Shown here: positions 1-8,939 of the stretch, in pieces
Layout: each line of letters opens with the position of its first letter
Position numbering within the stretch: the first letter of the stretch is position 1
Assembly (NCBI GenBank): GCA_035693025.1
Contig: DASSHI010000030.1
Span: 21,264-85,263, forward strand
Direction: 5' to 3'
DNA from: VRUE01 sp035693025
Lineage (GTDB): Bacteria; Actinomycetota; Thermoleophilia; Solirubrobacterales; 70-9
DNA: 64,000 nt
Notes under the pieces: generated by a model
The model's database searches: none
Seen by the model: only the letters and a program-made list of their open reading frames with translations
Told to the model about the DNA's origin: nothing
Program-made: the position numbers and the translations under genes

Positions 1-277
1 TCAGCCAGCCGCCGGGGGCGATCTGGTCGGCGCCGTCGATCGCGATGTCAAGTCGCTCCAGCGCGCTGAACTCCTCGACCGGGATGCCCAGCCCGCGCGC
101 CTGTTCCTCGGTGGCGACCGAGGTGGCGACGCAGCGGATGCCGCCGAGCCCGCGCTGGGCGATCGCCGGCAGCAGGTGGGCGACCGTCGAACCGGTTCCC
201 AGCCCCACGGTCATCCCCTCCTCGACGAGTTCCGCCGCCGCCTCCGCGGCGATCCGCTTCTCCTCGTCAGCTCCCAT
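1..277 (-). CDS. rpiA: Ribose-5-phosphate isomerase A, N-terminal part
   Basis: The gene runs off the left edge; the first 92 residues are visible. RpiA interconverts ribose-5-phosphate and ribulose-5-phosphate in the cytosolic pentose-phosphate pathway. The phosphate-binding motif GLGTGST is at residues 25-31 and the IDGAD motif at 80-84, both diagnostic of the family. ATG 277 is taken as the start; an in-frame GTG at 289 would add four residues. The gene is divergent from the FHA gene, with only 24 bp between start codons, so their promoters must overlap or lie inside the coding regions. Transketolase and transaldolase of the same pathway lie 4-7 kb downstream on the other strand. Confidence 0.93.
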   Translation of the reverse strand, partial: MGADEEKRIAAEAAAELVEEGMTVGLGTGSTVAHLLPAIAQRGLGGIRCVATSVATEEQARGLGIPVEEFSALERLDIAIDGADQIAPGGWL

Positions 278-301
278 TCGCCGCCGCACTCTAAGGGACG
301 T

Positions 302-895
302 ATGCTCGCCGCGATGGATGCGCGTATCTGGTTGACGGGACGAGGCGCGGAGCCGCGCTCGCTCGCGCTGGGGGAGCGGACGACGGTGGGGCGGGACCCG
401 GAAGCGGACGTCTGCATCGACGACGAGGCGGTTTCCTGGCATCACCTGGAGATAGAGACCCGCGGCGACGTGCTGATGGCGACCGACCTCGACAGCCGCA
501 ACGGCACGGCGCTCAACGGCGAGCCGCTCGACCGGCCGCGGCGCTTGCGCGACGGCGACGTGCTGACCGTCGGCGACTTCCGGCTCGAAGTGTCCGACCC
601 GATGCCGGGCCGCGCGGGGGCCACGGTTGCGACGAGCGAGCCCTCGGTCGCCCTGAGCGAGGAGGAGCGCGCGACCGCCGCCGCCCTCGTCGCCCCCTAC
701 CGCAGCGAGGGGGCATTCGCGGGGCGCCCCGCGACCAGGGCGGAGCTGGCGGAGGCGCTCCACGTCAGCGAGCGCACCGCGCAGCGCCGCCTCGATGCGC
801 TCGCCGCCAAGCTCGACGTCCGCGGCGACGCCGGCCGTGAACGTCCCCGCCTTATCGCCGCGCGGGTGATCGAGCTTGGCCTCGACCGCTGGTGA
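302..895 (+). CDS. FHA-domain protein with C-terminal helix-turn-helix-like region
   Basis: A 197-residue cytoplasmic protein. An FHA phosphothreonine-binding domain covers about residues 22-98, with the conserved G30-R31, S45, H48, N67-G68 and N72-G73 positions. FHA domains dock on phosphothreonine made by Ser/Thr kinases, so the kinase 1.3 kb downstream is a plausible partner (inference). Residues 130-197 are helical and Arg/Ala-rich, with a segment (LAEALHVSERTAQRRLDAL) that reads like a helix-turn-helix, so a phospho-controlled DNA-binding role is possible. ATG 302 is used as the start; ATG 314 is a close alternative. No clear ribosome-binding site precedes either one. Confidence 0.85.
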   Translation: MLAAMDARIWLTGRGAEPRSLALGERTTVGRDPEADVCIDDEAVSWHHLEIETRGDVLMATDLDSRNGTALNGEPLDRPRRLRDGDVLTVGDFRLEVSDPMPGRAGATVATSEPSVALSEEERATAAALVAPYRSEGAFAGRPATRAELAEALHVSERTAQRRLDALAAKLDVRGDAGRERPRLIAARVIELGLDRW

Positions 896-1050
896 CTTTG
901 TACGGGCAGGAGCACGCAATAAGTCCACAACGCTGACCCGGACCGGGCCAAACGCGGCTCGATCGGAGGCGTCGACGTCGTTGGCGGGTGCGGTGCCGCG
1001 GCGCAGGATCGGTGGCGCAGTCCAAAGCCAACCGATCGAAAGGAAATGCC

Positions 1051-2103
1051 ATGCGCCACCGATCGCTACTCATCCTGTTCGTTGCCCTGCTCTCCCTCGC
1101 CGTGCCGGCTCTGGCCGGGGCCGCGACGCCGCGAGCTGTCGTCTTCTCCAAATCGACGACGATCGAAGGCGAGGCCAAAGGCGGCCTCTATGCGGTCAAA
1201 TCCGGTCACCTCAACCAGATCACCGAGAACCCGGCCGACACCGAACCGGCCTTCTCACCCGACGGCCGCACGATCGCCTTCGTCCGCGACGGCGACCTCT
1301 ATTCGGTCCGTCCCGACGGCTCCGGCCAGCGCCAGCTGACCAGCGGCCCCGACCGCGACTCGGCCCCGATCGTCTCCCCCGACGGTCGCTTCGTCGTCTT
1401 CGAGCGGCGCGCGGCCGCCGGCGGCCCCGCTGACCTGGGCATCGTCAGGGCGCTGGGCGGTGGCATGCGGGTGCTGACCAGCGGGCCGGCCGACGACCAC
1501 GAGGCCGACTTCTCACCCGACGGCCGCACGATCGTCTTCGCGCGCAACAGCGGTACGGCGGCGAACAGCGAAGAGGATCTCTACTCGGTGCGTCCGTCGG
1601 GCGCGCGTCTCACTCGCCTGACCCGGACCGGGGTCGACGAGTTCAAGCCGCGCTACTTCGCCGGCGGGATCGTCTTCAGCCGCGGTGAGAGCAGCGCGGG
1701 CCCGGCCGCCTATGCCGACGTCTACACGATGCGCCGCAACGGCAAGAATGTGAAGCCGCTGGTCGCCGGAGTGGGCTCGGCCTATGTCGAAGACGTCTCG
1801 CCCGACGGCCATGCGGTGCTCTTCCGCCGCGACCAGGGGCTCTGGGTGAAGCGGGTCGGCCCCGGTCGGGCGCACAAGCTCGCCCAGCTCCCGGACGGCT
1901 CGCAGACCAACGGCGTCTTCTCCTCCGACGGGCGCAGGATCGCCGCCTTCGTCGAGGTGGAAGACCAGCAGTCGCTGGTCGCGATCGCCGTCTCCGATCG
2001 CCACCAGACCAAGCTCGCCGAAGGCTTCGAGGCCTCCGCAGAAGACGGCACGGTGATCGGTCCGGTCATCGCATGGCAACCGGTGCCCCACAGGGGACGC
2101 TGA
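1051..2103 (+). CDS. Secreted TolB-like PD40/beta-propeller protein
   Basis: A 350-residue exported protein. Residues 1-25 form a Sec signal peptide (basic start, hydrophobic LLILFVALLSLAVPAL, AGA cleavage site). The rest carries at least five PD40/WD40-like repeats with the core F/VSPDGRxIxF followed by DLYSVRPDG-type strands, spaced about 45 residues apart, as in TolB-type beta-propellers. Such proteins usually act in the periplasm or at the cell surface in protein-protein contacts; no catalytic motif is visible. The start is well defined: ATG 1051 follows the ribosome-binding site AAAGGA at 1039-1044. A strong hairpin follows the stop codon, so this looks like a single-gene transcript. Confidence 0.88.
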   Translation: MRHRSLLILFVALLSLAVPALAGAATPRAVVFSKSTTIEGEAKGGLYAVKSGHLNQITENPADTEPAFSPDGRTIAFVRDGDLYSVRPDGSGQRQLTSGPDRDSAPIVSPDGRFVVFERRAAAGGPADLGIVRALGGGMRVLTSGPADDHEADFSPDGRTIVFARNSGTAANSEEDLYSVRPSGARLTRLTRTGVDEFKPRYFAGGIVFSRGESSAGPAAYADVYTMRRNGKNVKPLVAGVGSAYVEDVSPDGHAVLFRRDQGLWVKRVGPGRAHKLAQLPDGSQTNGVFSSDGRRIAAFVEVEDQQSLVAIAVSDRHQTKLAEGFEASAEDGTVIGPVIAWQPVPHRGR

Positions 2104-2115
2104 TCGCCGGCCGAC

Positions 2116-2163
2116 AGGGCGTGCCGTCGCTGATGCACCTCTAAGCGACGGCACGTCCGCCCT
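2116..2163 (+). terminator. Hairpin between the PD40 gene and the kinase gene
   Basis: An 11-bp perfect stem (GTGCCGTCGCT at 2121-2131 with its complement at 2144-2154) around a 12-nt loop, extended by an outer AGGGC/GCCCT pairing. It starts 12 nt after the stop at 2103 and ends 21 nt before the kinase start. There is no U-tract, which is common for terminators in GC-rich actinobacteria. Confidence 0.6.
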
Positions 2164-2184
2164 CGGCGCAGGTATAACCGCCGG

Positions 2185-3981
2185 GTGGCCGCGACCGACG
2201 ACCCCGCGATCGGCACCATCCTTGCCGGCTACCGCCTCGACGCGCTGATCGCGCGGGGTGGGATGGGAGTCGTCTACCGGGCGACGCACCTGGCGCTCGA
2301 ACGGCCGGTGGCGCTGAAGGTGATCGCCCGCCAATACGCGGGCGACACGGCGTTTCGCGAGCGTTTCCTGCGCGAGTCGCGGCTCGCGGCGCGGCTCGAC
2401 CATCCTGCCGTCGTCCCGGTCTACGACGCTCGAGAGGAGGACGGCGAGCTGATCGTCGCGATGCGACTGGTCGAAGGCGGCGACCTGAAGAAGCGGATCG
2501 CCGCGGGTGGGCCTTTGCCCGCCGCCGAGGCAATCGACCTGCTCGGCCAGATCGCCACCGCGCTCGACACGGCCCACGCCGCCGGGGTCGTCCACCGCGA
2601 CGTCAAGCCGCACAACATCCTGCTCGAGGGCGATCGCGCCTACCTGACCGACTTCGGCCTCGCCAAGGCGCTCGGCGACAGCGGCGTGCTCAGCGGAGCC
2701 TCGGTCGTCGGCACGGTCGAATACATGTCACCCGAGCAGTGGCGCGGCGAGCGGATCGGGCCGGCTGCCGACGTCTACTCGCTTGGCTGCGTCCTCTACG
2801 AGTGTTTGACCGGCGTCGCTCCCTACGGCAGGCGCGAAGGCGAGGCCGAGCCGCAGATGCCGCTGGGCCTCGGCGAGGTGATCGAGCGCGCCGTGGCCAA
2901 GGACCCGGCGGCGCGCTACGCGACCGCCGGCGATCTGATCGAGGCAGCCCGCGAGCGCCAGGGAGCCACCCTGGCCGCAACCCGTGTCCTCACCGACCCC
3001 GCCGACAGCCCGACCCGGCACCTCTCCCGGCGGCGGCGGATTTTGGGCCTGCCGCGGATGTGGCTGCTCGCCCCGGCGGCGGCGATCTGCGCGCTTGGTC
3101 TCGCTGCGGTCGCGCTGCTTGGCGGCGGCGGCCCCTCGGTCTCCGCGCCGATCGAGGTCGGGCGGCCGCCGCTGCGGCTCGCGGTCGGGGCGGGTTCGGT
3201 CTGGGTGACGAGTGCGGCGGACGGGACGCTCTCGCGGATCGATCTGGAAACGCGGCGCGTGGTCGGGCCGCCGCTCCGCCTCGGCCGCGGCCTCGCCGGG
3301 GTGACGACCGGAGCGGGCTCGGTCTGGGCCGTTAGTCCGCGCCGTGGCGAGGTGCTCCAGGTCGACCCCGCCACCGAGCGCGTGAAGCGGCGAATCGACG
3401 TCGGCGGCCGTCCCGGCGCAATCGTCTTCGGCGGCGGTCGCGTCTGGGTCGCCGACGACGAAGGCGGGGGTGTGACCGCGATCAACTCCAGGGGCGGACG
3501 GGTCTTCGCGCGGGGCATCCCGCCGCACGTCGCCCCGCTGCGACTCGCGGTCGGCGCCGGGGCGGTGTGGGTCAGCAGCGCCTCGACCGGCGCCGTCCGT
3601 CGCATCGACCTCGCCAGCGCCTCCGCGGGACCGCCGATCCCGGCCGGCCGCGGCCCCGCCGGGATCACCGTCGGCGGCGGCCTGGTCTGGGTCGCCAACA
3701 GCCGCTCGGGCAGCGTCAGCAGGGTCGATTCCGCGACCCGCACCCTGATCGGCTTGCCGATCCCGGTAGGAGAACGCCCCGGCGGCATCGACGCCGGCAC
3801 CAGCACCGTCTGGGTCGCCAACTCGGCCGACGACACCGTCAGTCGTATCGGCATCGAAAGCGGCGAAACGGAAGGCGACCCGATTTCCGTAGGACCGAAC
3901 CCGGGCGCCGTCGCCATCGGGGGAGAAGCCGTCTGGATCGCAAACAACGGCGACGGCACCATCGTCCGGGTCCACCCTTGA
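2185..3981 (+). CDS. Receptor-like Ser/Thr protein kinase with extracellular beta-propeller
   Basis: A 598-residue PknB-type kinase. The catalytic domain occupies residues 16-260: glycine loop around 24-29, ATP lysine K45, HRD at 137-139, DFG at 156-158, and GTVEYMSPEQ at the end of the activation loop. The C-lobe is short between the activation segment and the final AKDPAARYATAGDL helix. A single membrane helix lies at about 292-314. The outer part (320-598) is built from about six repeats of 41-43 residues with the pattern GAGSVWVxxxxxGxVxRID, a YncE/NHL-like propeller that probably senses a cell-wall or extracellular ligand (inference). The GTG start at 2185 has only a weak upstream purine stretch. 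The FHA protein upstream is a candidate substrate or reader. Confidence 0.92.
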   Translation: MAATDDPAIGTILAGYRLDALIARGGMGVVYRATHLALERPVALKVIARQYAGDTAFRERFLRESRLAARLDHPAVVPVYDAREEDGELIVAMRLVEGGDLKKRIAAGGPLPAAEAIDLLGQIATALDTAHAAGVVHRDVKPHNILLEGDRAYLTDFGLAKALGDSGVLSGASVVGTVEYMSPEQWRGERIGPAADVYSLGCVLYECLTGVAPYGRREGEAEPQMPLGLGEVIERAVAKDPAARYATAGDLIEAARERQGATLAATRVLTDPADSPTRHLSRRRRILGLPRMWLLAPAAAICALGLAAVALLGGGGPSVSAPIEVGRPPLRLAVGAGSVWVTSAADGTLSRIDLETRRVVGPPLRLGRGLAGVTTGAGSVWAVSPRRGEVLQVDPATERVKRRIDVGGRPGAIVFGGGRVWVADDEGGGVTAINSRGGRVFARGIPPHVAPLRLAVGAGAVWVSSASTGAVRRIDLASASAGPPIPAGRGPAGITVGGGLVWVANSRSGSVSRVDSATRTLIGLPIPVGERPGGIDAGTSTVWVANSADDTVSRIGIESGETEGDPISVGPNPGAVAIGGEAVWIANNGDGTIVRVHP

Positions 3982-4096
3982 GGGCCTATCCCGGTAGGGG
4001 CGAAACGTCTTGTACTTTTTCGTCGAGCGCCATGGGGCGCCAGCCCAACCCCGACCCACCGAAAAAGTTAAGTGAAGCCCCTACCGGGATAGGCCC
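3982..4096 (+). repeat. Palindromic element A, copy 1
   Basis: A 115-bp element with perfect 20-bp terminal inverted repeats (GGGCCTATCCCGGTAGGGGC at 3982-4001; complement at 4077-4096). Inside lies an asymmetric pair: GTCTTGTACTTTTTCG on the left and CGAAAAAGTTAAGTG on the right. Two further copies are at 12025 and 14386. It begins directly after the kinase stop codon and overlaps the start region of transketolase. Confidence 0.9.
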
Positions 4097-6170
4097 CCCG
4101 GCGACGCTCCAAGTCGATAGTGTCGCGCCCATCGACGAGCTCTGCATCAACACGGTCCGCACGCTGTCGATCGACGCGATCCAGAAGGCGAACTCGGGCC
4201 ATCCCGGGACGCCGATGGCGCTGGCCCCCGTCGCCTACACGCTCTGGCAGCGTCACCTGCGCTTCGACCCCGCCGATCCGATCTGGCCGAACCGCGACCG
4301 CTTCGTTCTCTCCGCCGGCCACGCCTCGATGCTGCTCTATTCCCTGCTCTACCTCGCCGACGTGCAGGCGGTCGAACCCGACTACGAGGTCGTCGGCCGG
4401 CCCGCCGTCTCGCTCGAGGACATCGAAAGCTTCCGCCAGCTCGACTCGCGCGCCCCCGGGCACCCCGAGTACCGCTGGACCTCCGGCGTCGAGACGACGA
4501 CCGGCCCGCTCGGCCAGGGGATCGCGACCAGCGTCGGCATGGCGATCGCCTCGAAGTGGCAGGGCGCCCGCTACGGCGCCGAGCTGTTCGACTTCGACGT
4601 CTACGCGATCGCCGGCGACGGCTGCCTGATGGAGGGCGTCTCCAACGAAGCGGCCTCGATCGCCGGGCACCTGAAGCTCGACAACCTCTGCTGGATCTAT
4701 GACAACAACAAAATCACCATCGACGGGGTGACCCGGCTCGCCTACGAGGACGACGTCGCCGCCCGCTTCATGGGCTACGGCTGGAACGTCACCCGCGTCG
4801 GCGACGCCAACGACATGGAATTGCTCGACAGAGCCTTCGAGGAGTTCAAGGGCGAGGAGGGGCGTCCGACGCTGATCGTCGTCGACTCGCACATCGGCTG
4901 GGGCTCGCCGCACAAGCAGGACACCGCCGCCGCTCACGGCGAGCCGCTCGGCGAGGAGGAGGTGCGCGAGACCAAGCGCGTCTACGGCTGGCCCGAGGAC
5001 GCCCAGTTCCTCGTCCCTGACGGGGTCAAGGAGCACTTCGCCGCCGGCGTCGGCAGGCGCGGCGCCGAGGCGCGGGCCGGGTGGGAGGCCAAGCTCGCCG
5101 CCTACGCCGAGAGCAGCCCCGACCTCGCCGCCGAGATCGAGGCCACGCAGAAGCGCTCGCTGCCCGATGGCTGGGACGACGAGATCCCCAGCTTCAAGCC
5201 CGACGAGAAGGGCCTCGCCACGCGCAAGGCCTCGAGCCAGGTCGAGAACGCGATCGCCGCGCGCGTGCCCTGGCTGCTGGCCGGCTCCGCCGACCTGACC
5301 GACTCGACCTCGGTGCGCCTCGACCTCGACGGCGCCGTCGACTTCGAGCCCGGTGCCTACGAGGGCCGCCAGCTCCACTTCGGCATCCGCGAGCACGAGG
5401 CGGCGGCGATCTCCAACGGCCTCTCGCTCTCCAAGCTGCGCCCGCTCTGGTCGACCTACCTCACCTTCTCCGACTACGCACGCCCGGCGATCCGCCTCTC
5501 GGCGCTGATGGAGCTGCCGGTGATCCACGTCTTCACCCACGACTCGATCGGGTTGGGCGAGGACGGGCCGACCCACCAGCCGGTCGAGCAGCTCGCCTCG
5601 CTGCGCGCGATACCCGGTCTCGACGTGCTCCGGCCCGCCGACGCCAACGAGGTCGCCGAGGCCTGGCGCGTCGCGATCGACCGCACGCACCAGCCCGTCG
5701 CCCTCGTGCTCACGCGCCAGAACGTGCCGATCCTCGACCGCTCCAAGTACGCCTCGGCCGCGGGCCTGCGGCGCGGCGGCTACGTGCTTGCCGCCGAGGA
5801 GGGCGGCGAGGGCCCCGAGGTCATCCTGATCGCCACCGGCAGCGAGGTCGCGCTGGCGCTCGCCGCGCACGAGGAGCTGAGCGGCGAAGGCATCCGCTCG
5901 CGAGTCGTCAGCCTGCCCTGCTGGGAGCTCTTCGACCGCCAGGACGACGCCTACCGGGAGGAGGTGCTGCCGCCGAGCGTCACGGCGCGCGTCTCGGTCG
6001 AGGAGGCCTCGACGCTCGGCTGGGACCGCTACGTCGGCCCGGCCGGTAAACGGATCGGCATGCACACGTTCGGAAGCTCGGCGCCGCTCAAGGACCTGCA
6101 GGACAAGTTCGGCTTCAGCCCCGACAAGGTCGCCCAGGCGGGGCGCGAAGCGCTCGAAGTGCGAAGCTGA
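4032..6170 (+). CDS. tkt: Transketolase
   Basis: Thiamine-diphosphate enzyme of the non-oxidative pentose-phosphate pathway (about 712 residues; family 650-700). Visible are the N-terminal NSGHPGTPM segment, the thiamine-binding GDG with downstream DNN (IAGDGCLMEG...YDNN), the HDSIGLGEDGPTHQP loop and the GIREHEAA catalytic motif. First gene of a tight plus-strand operon with tal and pgi. The start is odd: between the kinase stop and the conserved DELCINTVRTL region the only in-frame start codons are TTG 3978, which overlaps the kinase stop as TTGA, and ATG 4032, which lies inside palindromic element A1. Neither has a good ribosome-binding site. Either way, roughly 20-40 N-terminal residues are encoded by the repeat element. 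ATG 4032 is chosen provisionally. Confidence 0.93.
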   Translation: MGRQPNPDPPKKLSEAPTGIGPPATLQVDSVAPIDELCINTVRTLSIDAIQKANSGHPGTPMALAPVAYTLWQRHLRFDPADPIWPNRDRFVLSAGHASMLLYSLLYLADVQAVEPDYEVVGRPAVSLEDIESFRQLDSRAPGHPEYRWTSGVETTTGPLGQGIATSVGMAIASKWQGARYGAELFDFDVYAIAGDGCLMEGVSNEAASIAGHLKLDNLCWIYDNNKITIDGVTRLAYEDDVAARFMGYGWNVTRVGDANDMELLDRAFEEFKGEEGRPTLIVVDSHIGWGSPHKQDTAAAHGEPLGEEEVRETKRVYGWPEDAQFLVPDGVKEHFAAGVGRRGAEARAGWEAKLAAYAESSPDLAAEIEATQKRSLPDGWDDEIPSFKPDEKGLATRKASSQVENAIAARVPWLLAGSADLTDSTSVRLDLDGAVDFEPGAYEGRQLHFGIREHEAAAISNGLSLSKLRPLWSTYLTFSDYARPAIRLSALMELPVIHVFTHDSIGLGEDGPTHQPVEQLASLRAIPGLDVLRPADANEVAEAWRVAIDRTHQPVALVLTRQNVPILDRSKYASAAGLRRGGYVLAAEEGGEGPEVILIATGSEVALALAAHEELSGEGIRSRVVSLPCWELFDRQDDAYREEVLPPSVTARVSVEEASTLGWDRYVGPAGKRIGMHTFGSSAPLKDLQDKFGFSPDKVAQAGREALEVRS

Positions 6171-6199
6171 ATCGAAAGCAAACTGCGAAAGGACGAGCC

Positions 6200-7276
6200 G
6201 TGAAGCCGACCGAGAAACTGCACGAGCTGGGCCAGAGCCTCTGGCTCGACAACATCACCCGCACCATGCTGCGCGACGGCACCCTCGCCGGCTATATCGA
6301 GGAGCTGTCGGTGACCGGCCTCACCTCGAATCCGACGATCTTCGACAAGGCGATCTCCGGCGGCGACGCCTACGACGAGCAGATCGCCGAGCTGGCCGAG
6401 AAGCTCGACGACCCCGAGGAGATCTTCTTCCAGCTCGCGCTCGCCGACCTGCGCGATGCGACCGATCTCTTCAGAGGCACGCACGAGCGCACCGCCGGCG
6501 TCGACGGCTTCTGCTCGCTCGAGGTCTCGCCGAAGCTCGCCGACGACGCGCAGGGGACGATCGAGCAGGCCGCCAAGCTGCACGGCGAAGGCGAACGGCC
6601 AAACCTCTACATCAAGATCCCCGGCACCGGGGCTGGCCTGGCGGCGATCGAGGAGTCGATCTTCGCCGGCATCCCGATCAACGTGACCCTGCTCTTCGAC
6701 CGCGAGCAGTACCTCGCCGCCGCCGATGCCTACATGAAGGGGATCGAGCGCCGGATCGAGGCCGGGCTCGATCCCGACGTCGCCTCGGTCGCCTCGATCT
6801 TCATGAGCCGCTGGGACGTCGCCGTCGCCGACGAGGCTCCCGACGAGCTGCGCAACCGGCTCGGCCTCGCGGTCGGCTTCCGCGCCTACCGCTTCTACCG
6901 CGAGCTGCTCGACTCGCCGCGCATGCAGCGGCTGATGAACGAGGGCGCGCGGCCGCAGCGGCTGCTCTGGGCGAGCACCGGCACCAAGGATCCCGAAGCC
7001 TCCGACGTCCTCTACATCGAGGGCTTCGCCTCGCCCCTCACCGTCAACACGATGCCCGAGCCGACGCTGAAGGCCTTCGCCGACCACGGCGAGGTCGGCG
7101 ACCCGGTGCCCGCCGACGGTGGCGACGCCGAGGACGTGCTCGACCGGTTCGCCGCCGCCGGGATCGACGTCGACGCGCTCGCCGCGCGCCTGCAGGAGGA
7201 GGGCAAGGCCGCCTTCGCCAAGTCCTGGGACGAGATGCTGAAGACGATCTCCGCCCAGCAGGGGGCGCGGGCGTGA
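6200..7276 (+). CDS. tal: Transaldolase
   Basis: A 358-residue transaldolase, which moves a dihydroxyacetone unit between sugar phosphates and links the pentose-phosphate pathway to glycolysis. The TGLTSNPTIFDKAI motif is at about residues 39-52, and the Schiff-base lysine is K139 in LYIKIPGTGAG. Length matches the longer actinobacterial/cyanobacterial Tal type. The GTG start at 6200 follows the ribosome-binding site GAAAGGA at about 6186-6192. It lies 29 bp after tkt and overlaps pgi by 4 bp (GTGA), so translation of tal and pgi is probably coupled. Confidence 0.96.
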   Translation: MKPTEKLHELGQSLWLDNITRTMLRDGTLAGYIEELSVTGLTSNPTIFDKAISGGDAYDEQIAELAEKLDDPEEIFFQLALADLRDATDLFRGTHERTAGVDGFCSLEVSPKLADDAQGTIEQAAKLHGEGERPNLYIKIPGTGAGLAAIEESIFAGIPINVTLLFDREQYLAAADAYMKGIERRIEAGLDPDVASVASIFMSRWDVAVADEAPDELRNRLGLAVGFRAYRFYRELLDSPRMQRLMNEGARPQRLLWASTGTKDPEASDVLYIEGFASPLTVNTMPEPTLKAFADHGEVGDPVPADGGDAEDVLDRFAAAGIDVDALAARLQEEGKAAFAKSWDEMLKTISAQQGARA

Positions 7277-8937
7277 GCGACGGCTTCGCGGGAGTGGGGG
7301 AGGCCGGCCCGAGCCTGCGGTGGGGCGAGGCCTGGCCGGCGCTGGAGCGCCATCAGGCGCAGATCGCCGCCACCGACCTGCGCGAGCTCTTCGCCGCCGA
7401 CCCCGAGCGCGGCGAGCGCCTCGTCGCCGACGGCGCCGGCCTGCACCTCGACTTCTCCAAGAACCTCGTCACCGACGAGACCCTGATCCTGCTCGGCCAG
7501 CTTGCCCGCGAGCGCGGCGTCGAGGTGCGCCGCGAAGCGATGTTCGCCGGCGAGCACATCAACGTCTCCGAGGACCGCGCCGTCCTGCACGTCGCCCTGC
7601 GGATGCCGCGCGAGCGCTCGCTGATCGTCGACGGCGTCGACGTGGTCAAGCAGGTGCACGAGACGCTCGACCGCATGGGCGACTTCGCCGAGCGGGTCCG
7701 CTCGGGAGCCTGGACCGGCCACACCGGCAAGCCGATCCGCAACGTCGTCAACGTCGGCATCGGCGGCTCGGACCTCGGCCCGGTGATGGCTTACGAGGCG
7801 CTGCGCCACTTCAGCCACCGCGACCTCAGCTTCCGCTTCGTCTCCAACGTCGACGGCACCGACTTCGTCGAGTGCGTGCGCGACCTCGACCCGGCGGAGA
7901 CGCTCTTCGTGATCTCCTCGAAGACCTTCACGACGCTGGAGACGATGACCAACGCCAGGACCGCGCGCGAGTGGCTCTTGGCCGGGCTGCGCGGCGAGGA
8001 GGAGGCGATCGCCAAGCACTTCGTCGCCGTATCGACCAATGCCGAGGCGGTCGCCGAGTTCGGCATCGACACCGACAACATGTTCGGCTTCTGGGACTGG
8101 GTCGGCGGCCGCTACTCGATGGACTCGGCGATCGGGCTCTCGACGATGCTGGCGATCGGCCCGGCCCAGTTCGCCGAGATGCTCTCCGGCTTCCACGCGA
8201 TGGACGAGCACTTCCGCGAGACCCCGCCTGCGGGCAACCTGCCGATGCTGATGGGTCTGCTCTCGGTCTGGTACGGCGGCTTCTTCGGCGCCCAGACCTG
8301 CGGCGTCTTCCCCTACGACCAGTACCTGCACCGCTTCCCCGCCTACCTGCAGCAGCTGACGATGGAGTCCAACGGCAAGCACGTGACGCTCGACGGCGCC
8401 CGGGTCGACTACGACACGGGGGCGATCTTCTGGGGCGAGCCCGGGACCAACGGCCAGCACTCCTTCTACCAGCTGATCCACCAGGGAACGCGGCTGATCC
8501 CCTGCGACTTCATCGGCTTCATGCGCTCCAACAACCCGCTCGGCGACCACCACGACATCTTGATGTCGAACGTCTTCGCTCAGACCCAGGCGCTCGCCTT
8601 CGGCAAAACCGAGCAGCAGGTGCGCGAGGAGGGGACGCCGGAGGCGGTCGTGCCGCACCGGGTGATGGAGGGCAACCGGCCGACCAACACGATCCTCGCC
8701 GAGCGCCTCGACCCGTTCACGCTGGGCGCGCTCGTCGCACTGTACGAGCACAGCGTCTTCACCCAGGGGGCGATCTGGGGGATCGACTCCTTCGATCAGT
8801 GGGGGGTCGAGCTGGGCAAGGTCCTGGCCAAGCAGATCCTCCCCGAGCTGCAGGCGGCCAAGGAGCCGAAGCTGAAGCACGACAGCTCGACCAACGCGCT
8901 GGTCCGTCGCTACCGCGAGTTCCGCTCGCGGGTGTAG
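7273..8937 (+). CDS. pgi: Glucose-6-phosphate isomerase
   Basis: A 554-residue phosphoglucose isomerase that interconverts glucose-6-phosphate and fructose-6-phosphate. Sugar-phosphate-binding segments are present: NVGIGGSDLGP, SKTFTTLET (phosphate loop), the signature VGGRYSMDSAIG and the catalytic EPGTNGQHSFYQLIHQGT. Length and motif order agree with the full-length bacterial family. The GTG start overlaps the tal stop. The carbon-flow operon tkt-tal-pgi continues directly into cydAB, with only 2 bp between the pgi stop and the cydA start. Confidence 0.97.
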   Translation: MSDGFAGVGEAGPSLRWGEAWPALERHQAQIAATDLRELFAADPERGERLVADGAGLHLDFSKNLVTDETLILLGQLARERGVEVRREAMFAGEHINVSEDRAVLHVALRMPRERSLIVDGVDVVKQVHETLDRMGDFAERVRSGAWTGHTGKPIRNVVNVGIGGSDLGPVMAYEALRHFSHRDLSFRFVSNVDGTDFVECVRDLDPAETLFVISSKTFTTLETMTNARTAREWLLAGLRGEEEAIAKHFVAVSTNAEAVAEFGIDTDNMFGFWDWVGGRYSMDSAIGLSTMLAIGPAQFAEMLSGFHAMDEHFRETPPAGNLPMLMGLLSVWYGGFFGAQTCGVFPYDQYLHRFPAYLQQLTMESNGKHVTLDGARVDYDTGAIFWGEPGTNGQHSFYQLIHQGTRLIPCDFIGFMRSNNPLGDHHDILMSNVFAQTQALAFGKTEQQVREEGTPEAVVPHRVMEGNRPTNTILAERLDPFTLGALVALYEHSVFTQGAIWGIDSFDQWGVELGKVLAKQILPELQAAKEPKLKHDSSTNALVRRYREFRSRV

Positions 8938-8939
8938 CG

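Noticed and set aside
4068..6065. A 665-codon open frame on the minus strand opposite transketolase
   Set aside because: It is a by-product of high-GC codon use on the sense strand. The sense frame has all transketolase motifs; the antisense product resembles nothing. The same applies to long frames opposite the kinase (2728-4059), the 810-residue membrane protein (15310-17748) and others.
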